A DNA stretch of 10,050 nt from JBBDYD01 sp040901865. GTDB taxonomy: Bacteria; Bacteroidota; Ignavibacteria; UBA10030. The stretch lies in the NCBI GenBank assembly GCA_040901865.1, contig JBBDYD010000002.1:1-10050 (forward strand), in the 5' to 3' direction. A program made the position numbers and the translations under genes. Shown here piece after piece: positions 6,548 through 10,050 of this stretch (position 1 is its first letter; each line of letters opens with the position of its first letter). The notes under the pieces are model-generated. The model worked only from the letters and a program-made list of their open reading frames with translations. It was not told where the DNA came from and did not search any database.

Positions 6548-7546
6548 ATGAGGCTTCATCAATCATTCCTGACGCCCGGACATGTTGCAAAGATTCTTGG
6601 CTCCCTCGTTGTTCTTCTGGCAATCGCTTCCGTCTTCTCTCTCTCACTGGGTCCGAGCGGGATAGGATTGACTGACCTTGGAGCCTTGTTTGGGGAACAT
6701 CGTGACCCGGCAATTGCTCTGATCATCTGGGAACTTCGACTGCCCCGGTTGGTTCTGGCGATCATCGTTGGCGCAGGTCTTTCGGTTGCCGGCGCTGTTC
6801 TTCAATCGCTCCTGAGAAATCCGCTGGCTGAGCCCTATATCCTGGGAATTTCAAGTGGTGGGACGGTTGGCGCGTTTGCTGCCATCACGCTTGGAATTGC
6901 TTTTGCCTCCCTCACAGTTCCTCTGCTTTCCTTCGTCGGATCGGGGCTCGTGATGCTGTTGGTATATTCACTTGGACATAGGAGGGGAGTTTTGGATCCA
7001 CACGCACTCCTGCTTTCGGGGGTCATGGTGGGCGCATTCTTTAATGCGATCATTCTTGTCATGGTTTCGGTGTTTAATCAGGAAATGAGAAGTGCCTATC
7101 TCTGGCTTCTGGGGAATCTGAGCGGGGCTGAGTTCTCAACGCTCGGTGTTGCTGGCCCCGTCATCATTCTCGCGTCCCTCACCCTCGTTGGATTTTCGCG
7201 ATCCTTGAACCTCATTGCAACAGGTGACGAATCGGCCCTCCAGGCGGGTATCGATGTGGTTCGCGTTCGAAAACTGGGATACGTCATGGCATCACTGATA
7301 ACGGGTCTGGCAGTGTCGGTCAGCGGAGTGATTGGATTCGTCGGGTTGCTCGTTCCGCACGTTTGCCGGCTTCTCTTCGGGACGGATAATCGGATCGTCA
7401 TGCCTGCATCGATGCTCGTCGGCGCAATGTTCCTTGTATTCTGTGACATACTCTCGCGGACCGTCCTGGCGCCATCTGAAATCCCGGTGGGGGTAATCAC
7501 GGCGGCTGTTGGCGCGCCCTTGTTTATCTATCTGTTGAAGCGGTAA
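6548..7546 (+). CDS. FecCD/BtuC-family ABC transporter permease
   Basis: This is the membrane subunit of an ABC importer of the type that takes up iron-siderophores, haem or cobalamin across the inner membrane. The 332-residue product is very hydrophobic, with the roughly ten membrane helices of the family. Family signatures are RLPR (64-67), GAGLSVAGAVLQSLLRNPLAEP (75-96), the YILGISSGG segment (97-105), the cytoplasmic coupling loop GDESALQAGID (226-236), GFVGLLVPHVCRLLFG (263-278), and the ending EIPVGVITAAVGAPLFIYLL. Length and C-terminus are normal, so the gene looks intact. The ATG lies 1 nt after the obg stop, which suggests translational coupling; no Shine-Dalgarno sequence is evident. 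Importers of this type need an ATPase and usually a substrate-binding protein, and neither follows here. The substrate cannot be read from the sequence. The last 19 bases overlap the antisense transposase fragment. Confidence 0.93.
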   Translation: MRLHQSFLTPGHVAKILGSLVVLLAIASVFSLSLGPSGIGLTDLGALFGEHRDPAIALIIWELRLPRLVLAIIVGAGLSVAGAVLQSLLRNPLAEPYILGISSGGTVGAFAAITLGIAFASLTVPLLSFVGSGLVMLLVYSLGHRRGVLDPHALLLSGVMVGAFFNAIILVMVSVFNQEMRSAYLWLLGNLSGAEFSTLGVAGPVIILASLTLVGFSRSLNLIATGDESALQAGIDVVRVRKLGYVMASLITGLAVSVSGVIGFVGLLVPHVCRLLFGTDNRIVMPASMLVGAMFLVFCDILSRTVLAPSEIPVGVITAAVGAPLFIYLLKR

Positions 7547-7908
7547 GGAGTGAATTCGGCGGGCTTCGCGGCTTGAAGGAACCTCATATGCTCAACGAAG
7601 GTCGCGTAGGAATTTTCCCCTTGGAAGAATTGGGAGCGAAGACCGTGACTTGGGTGCTTGCGGGTTTCTTTCATAATCCACATTCCGTAATCTGAAAACT
7701 CCCAATCATCCGGGCCCGTCACCAACCCTGCAGCCACCGGGTTCATATGGATGTATCGAATCACTTCCATCGCATAGTCATCTGTATCAATGAGAAGGCC
7801 CTGAGCGCATCTCTCAAAGAGCATGCCCGTGTGGCCAGTGTATTTATTGACGGCTTGGACATAGGCATTGAAGAGCGTCTGTAAAAAAAGTGAGATCGCG
7901 CTGCCCAT
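7528..7908 (-). pseudogene. REP-associated tyrosine transposase fragment (N-terminus lost)
   Basis: The 126-residue reading frame matches the C-terminal half of RAYT / Y1-family transposases, which nick and mobilise REP hairpins. Visible signatures are SAISLFLQTLFNAYVQAVNK followed by GMLFER (the usual G-LFxGR), then RYIHMNPVAAGLV (51-63), and EFSDYG (70-75). The tyrosine in RYIHMNP may be the catalytic one. Homology seems to continue upstream in frame to about 7943 (FLLPSTPAGS), then stops. The preceding NHxHxL HUH metal-binding motif and everything N-terminal to it are missing, and only 117 bp separate that point from glgB. The arginine of G-LFxGR is also changed (FERC). The frame ends inside the permease gene on the opposite strand. 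The fragment is almost certainly inactive, and the ATG at 7908 is only an internal methionine. Confidence 0.8.
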
Positions 7909-7925
7909 TGACCCTGCGGGTGTGG

Positions 7926-8063
7926 ATGGAAGGAGAAACGATCCGCGCTTCCAATGAATGGGATGAATCGATGTTCTTAAGCGAACCGGCGGTGCAGAAT
8001 AAAGTGCTCGATGTGCATGTAAAGAAACTCTGGATTGCCAGGGGGTCGTTTTGTGAACACTAA
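7926..8063 (+). pseudogene. Possible remnant of an OmpR/PhoB-type response regulator (C-terminal tip)
   Basis: A 45-codon plus-strand stretch contains EWDESMFLSEPAVQNKVLDVHVKKL (in parts: EWDES, then NKVLDVHVKKL at about 7998-8030). This resembles the recognition-helix end of OmpR-type winged-helix domains, which typically read xVWxxxx...xVVDVHIxxLRKKL. After KKL the similarity breaks off: WIARGSFCEH replaces the expected RKKL and wing. There is no start region or receiver domain. The left edge, around 7936-7950, coincides with the point where the antisense transposase homology ends, so two decayed fragments seem to abut. The match is short and judged by eye. It could be chance. Confidence 0.3.
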
Positions 8064-9979
8064 CCCTTCAGGAATGTCATGCCAAGGGGGGGAAGAACAA
8101 GGGTGACAGAGTGGGATTTGCCGTGAAGAGGTACCGCCGAAGCTTCGATCTCTCCCAAATTCCCATGCCCCGTTCCGCCGTACTGACCCGCATCACTGTT
8201 TAAGATTTCCTTCCACATTCCCCCATTCGGCACTCCAACGGAGTAGTTGGGGCGGGGTACCGGAGTGAAGTTACAGACAACGAGGATCTTCTCTTTCCCG
8301 TCTTTCCCCTTCCGCAGAAAGCTGATAATACTGTGCTCCCAGTCGCTCATGTCGATCCATTCAAATCCCTCCTGCGAGAAATCAACTTCATACAAAGCCG
8401 GTTCCTGCCGATACATCTTGTTCAAATCCTTCATCCAATGATGGACCCCCGCGTGGTTGGCGATGGTCAGCACATTCCAATCGAGACTCCCATCGTGAGC
8501 CCATTCGGCCCATTGGCCAAAATCGCATCCCATGAACAGGAGTTTTTTCCCGGGGTGAGCGAACATATATCCCAGGAGTAATCGCAGATTGGCATATTTT
8601 TGCCATTCGTCACCCGGCATCTTGCCGTAGAGCGATCCCTTCCCATGCACGACCTCATCATGTGAAAGCGGCAAAACAAAATTCTCGTGAAAGGCATACC
8701 AAAGACTAAACGTCAGCTGGTTGTGATGATGCTTCCGAAACACCGGCTCTTTCTTGAAATACTCCAGCGTGTCGTGCATCCAGCCCATGTTCCATTTCAG
8801 GCCAAATCCGAGTCCTCCGAGATATGTCGGCCTCGAAACCATCGGCCAGGCCGTGGATTCTTCGGCAAAAGTCTGCACGTCCTGGAATTCAGCATAGACC
8901 GCTTCATTCAGGCGACGGAGGAACGCGATCGCCTCGAGATTTTCCTTCCCCCCAAACTGGTTCGGAACCCATTCTCCCGCCTTCCTTGAATAGTCGAGGT
9001 AGAGCATTGACGCCACCCCATCGACCCGCAAGCCGTCCACATGATACTTGTCAAGCCAGAACAAAGCGTTGCTGATGAGGAACTCCCGTACCTCGTTTCT
9101 TCCGTAGTTGAAAATGTAACTTGTCCAATCGGGGTGATAACCCTGCCTCTTGTCGGAATGCTCGTACAAATGAGTCCCATCGAACTTCACGAGTCCGTGC
9201 TCATCCGAGGGGAAATGCGACGGTACCCAATCCAGAATAACCCCGATTCCCTGTTGGTGCAGGTAATCAATGAGAAACATGAAATCCTGTGGTGTTCCGT
9301 ACCGGCTCGAGGGCGCAAAATATCCGGTCGTTTGATACCCCCAGGATCCAAAAAAGGGATGTTCGGTGACCGGAAGGAATTCCACGTGGGTGTATCCCAT
9401 TTCCTTTACATACGCTGCCAAGGCATAGGCCATTTCGCTGTACGAGAGCGACCGGTTGCCCTCTTCCGGAATGCGTCTCCAAGATCCCAGGTGCACTTCG
9501 TAGATCGAGATCGGCGCGTTCAGCGCGTTTGCCTTTGCGCGTCCTTCCATCCAATTCGAATCTCCCCACTGATATTCAAGCCCCCAGACAACAGACGCAG
9601 TTTTGGGAGGGATTTCCCACGCGAAGGCAAACGGATCTCCCTTTTCAAATGCCTTGCCGTGTGTCGGCGTGATAAGGTACTTGTAGGTGACACCGGGCCG
9701 TACATCCGGCACAAAAGCTTCCCAAATGCCGGATCCGTCCCACCGAACGTTCATCGGATGAGTATCCCTGTTCCATCCGTTGAAATCTCCAACCACGGCA
9801 ACGCGTTTCGCGTTCGGTGCCCACACCGCAAAAACAACCCCCTCGACACCTTCCCGGGTCATCGGATGACATCCGAGCTTCTCATAGAGATTGAAATGAT
9901 TCCCCTCTTTAAAAAGATGGGTGTCAAAGTCTGTGACAATCCCGGAGCGCTTTTTTTTCGAGTTGATTTTCTTTGTCAT
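8060..9979 (-). CDS. glgB: 1,4-alpha-glucan (glycogen) branching enzyme
   Basis: GlgB cuts alpha-1,4-glucan chains and reattaches them as alpha-1,6 branches during cytoplasmic glycogen synthesis. The 639-residue product has a CBM48 / early-set domain at about 30-125 (GVVFAVWAPNAKRVAVVGDFNGWN), then a GH13 barrel from about 155. Diagnostic segments are IYEVHLGSWRR (159-169), WGYQTTGYFAPSSRYG (213-228), DGLRVDGVASM with nucleophile Asp320, AEEST with acid/base Glu373, and LSHDEVVHGKGS with transition-state Asp441. The spacings of 53 and 68 residues equal those of the E. coli catalytic triad. The C-terminal beta domain ends at about 639. The extra N-terminal N1 module of the 728-residue E. coli enzyme is absent, as in other short branching enzymes. 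Start ATG 9979 is supported by an upstream GAAGGGA. The gene is convergent with the obg cluster and has no glycogen gene beside it inside the window. Confidence 0.97.
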   Translation of the reverse strand: MTKKINSKKKRSGIVTDFDTHLFKEGNHFNLYEKLGCHPMTREGVEGVVFAVWAPNAKRVAVVGDFNGWNRDTHPMNVRWDGSGIWEAFVPDVRPGVTYKYLITPTHGKAFEKGDPFAFAWEIPPKTASVVWGLEYQWGDSNWMEGRAKANALNAPISIYEVHLGSWRRIPEEGNRSLSYSEMAYALAAYVKEMGYTHVEFLPVTEHPFFGSWGYQTTGYFAPSSRYGTPQDFMFLIDYLHQQGIGVILDWVPSHFPSDEHGLVKFDGTHLYEHSDKRQGYHPDWTSYIFNYGRNEVREFLISNALFWLDKYHVDGLRVDGVASMLYLDYSRKAGEWVPNQFGGKENLEAIAFLRRLNEAVYAEFQDVQTFAEESTAWPMVSRPTYLGGLGFGLKWNMGWMHDTLEYFKKEPVFRKHHHNQLTFSLWYAFHENFVLPLSHDEVVHGKGSLYGKMPGDEWQKYANLRLLLGYMFAHPGKKLLFMGCDFGQWAEWAHDGSLDWNVLTIANHAGVHHWMKDLNKMYRQEPALYEVDFSQEGFEWIDMSDWEHSIISFLRKGKDGKEKILVVCNFTPVPRPNYSVGVPNGGMWKEILNSDAGQYGGTGHGNLGEIEASAVPLHGKSHSVTLVLPPLGMTFLKG

Positions 9980-9988
9980 AACTGATAT

Positions 9989-9995
9989 TCCCTTC
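9989..9995 (-). promoter_or_regulatory. glgB ribosome-binding site within a small hairpin
   Basis: On the minus strand GAAGGGA lies 9 nt before the glgB ATG and fixes the start. Its GGGAA (9988-9992) can pair with TTCCC (9999-10003) across a 6-nt loop, so a 5-bp hairpin could partly mask the site. It is the only recognisable Shine-Dalgarno-like sequence I found in the window. I see no confident promoter in the remaining 47 bases to the window end. Confidence 0.4.
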
Positions 9996-10050
9996 GTCGG
10001 GAAGTATTATGGTACTCAATTTTCAACCGAAAAACTTGCCCAACCAATCC

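Noticed and set aside
7944..8059. HUH motif of the transposase hidden in the 116 bp before glgB
   Set aside because: I translated all three minus frames. One gives HPIHWKRG and LHAHR, which are histidine-rich by chance and lack the NHxHxL context, and one contains a stop. The N-terminal half is absent.
9041..9985. Plus-strand open frame of 314 codons antisense to glgB
   Set aside because: It lies almost wholly within the glgB coding region, the peptide has no recognisable motif, and GlgB with its complete catalytic triad fully explains the DNA.
1..10050. CRISPR array, tRNA or rRNA gene, prophage, toxin-antitoxin pair or defence island
   Set aside because: No regular repeat-spacer pattern, no cloverleaf or rRNA-like sequence, and no protein with such motifs was found on either strand.

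Overview
The window is bacterial, about half G+C, and mostly ordinary chromosomal housekeeping content. The genes on the left arm lack clear Shine-Dalgarno sequences, the obg product is a short form without the C-terminal OCT extension, and a very large exported TPR protein sits with an uncharacterised helical protein beside obg. I infer a member of the Bacteroidota / Chlorobiota / Ignavibacteria group. That placement is an inference, not something the sequence proves.

Layout. (1) Positions 1-688 hold no credible gene. They are packed with short inverted repeats: two hairpins sharing a TTCTCTT/AAGAGAA core that look like REP elements, a nested inverted repeat at 387-447, a duplicated AAATTTCGGGGG motif, and several CCGAAAT copies. 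(2) Positions 689-7546 form one tightly packed plus-strand cluster: a roughly 1,210-residue secreted TPR protein, a conserved-looking protein of unknown function, the ribosome-associated GTPase Obg, and a FecCD/BtuC-type ABC transporter permease that starts 1 nt after obg. No ATPase or binding-protein gene follows the permease. (3) Positions 7528-8063 are a gene graveyard. A minus-strand fragment of a REP-associated tyrosine transposase (RAYT) has lost its N-terminal HUH half, and it abuts a 45-codon plus-strand stretch resembling the DNA-binding end of an OmpR/PhoB response regulator. (4) Positions 8060-9979, minus strand, encode an intact glycogen branching enzyme (GlgB) that converges on the cluster.

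How it fits together. The left cluster is probably one transcription unit: intergenic gaps are 11, 36 and 1 nt. Its members need not share a pathway. Obg works in ribosome assembly, the permease in uptake of iron-siderophore, haem or cobalamin, and the TPR protein probably as a scaffold beyond the inner membrane. GlgB belongs to glycogen synthesis and is a separate unit. The RAYT remnant and the REP-like hairpins probably reflect one repeat-mobilising system active in this genome. I see no CRISPR array, prophage, toxin-antitoxin pair, complete insertion sequence or defence island, and no convincing new system. The best leads are the REP/RAYT pairing, the nested inverted repeat, the orphan permease beside decayed genes, and the uncharacterised protein next to obg.
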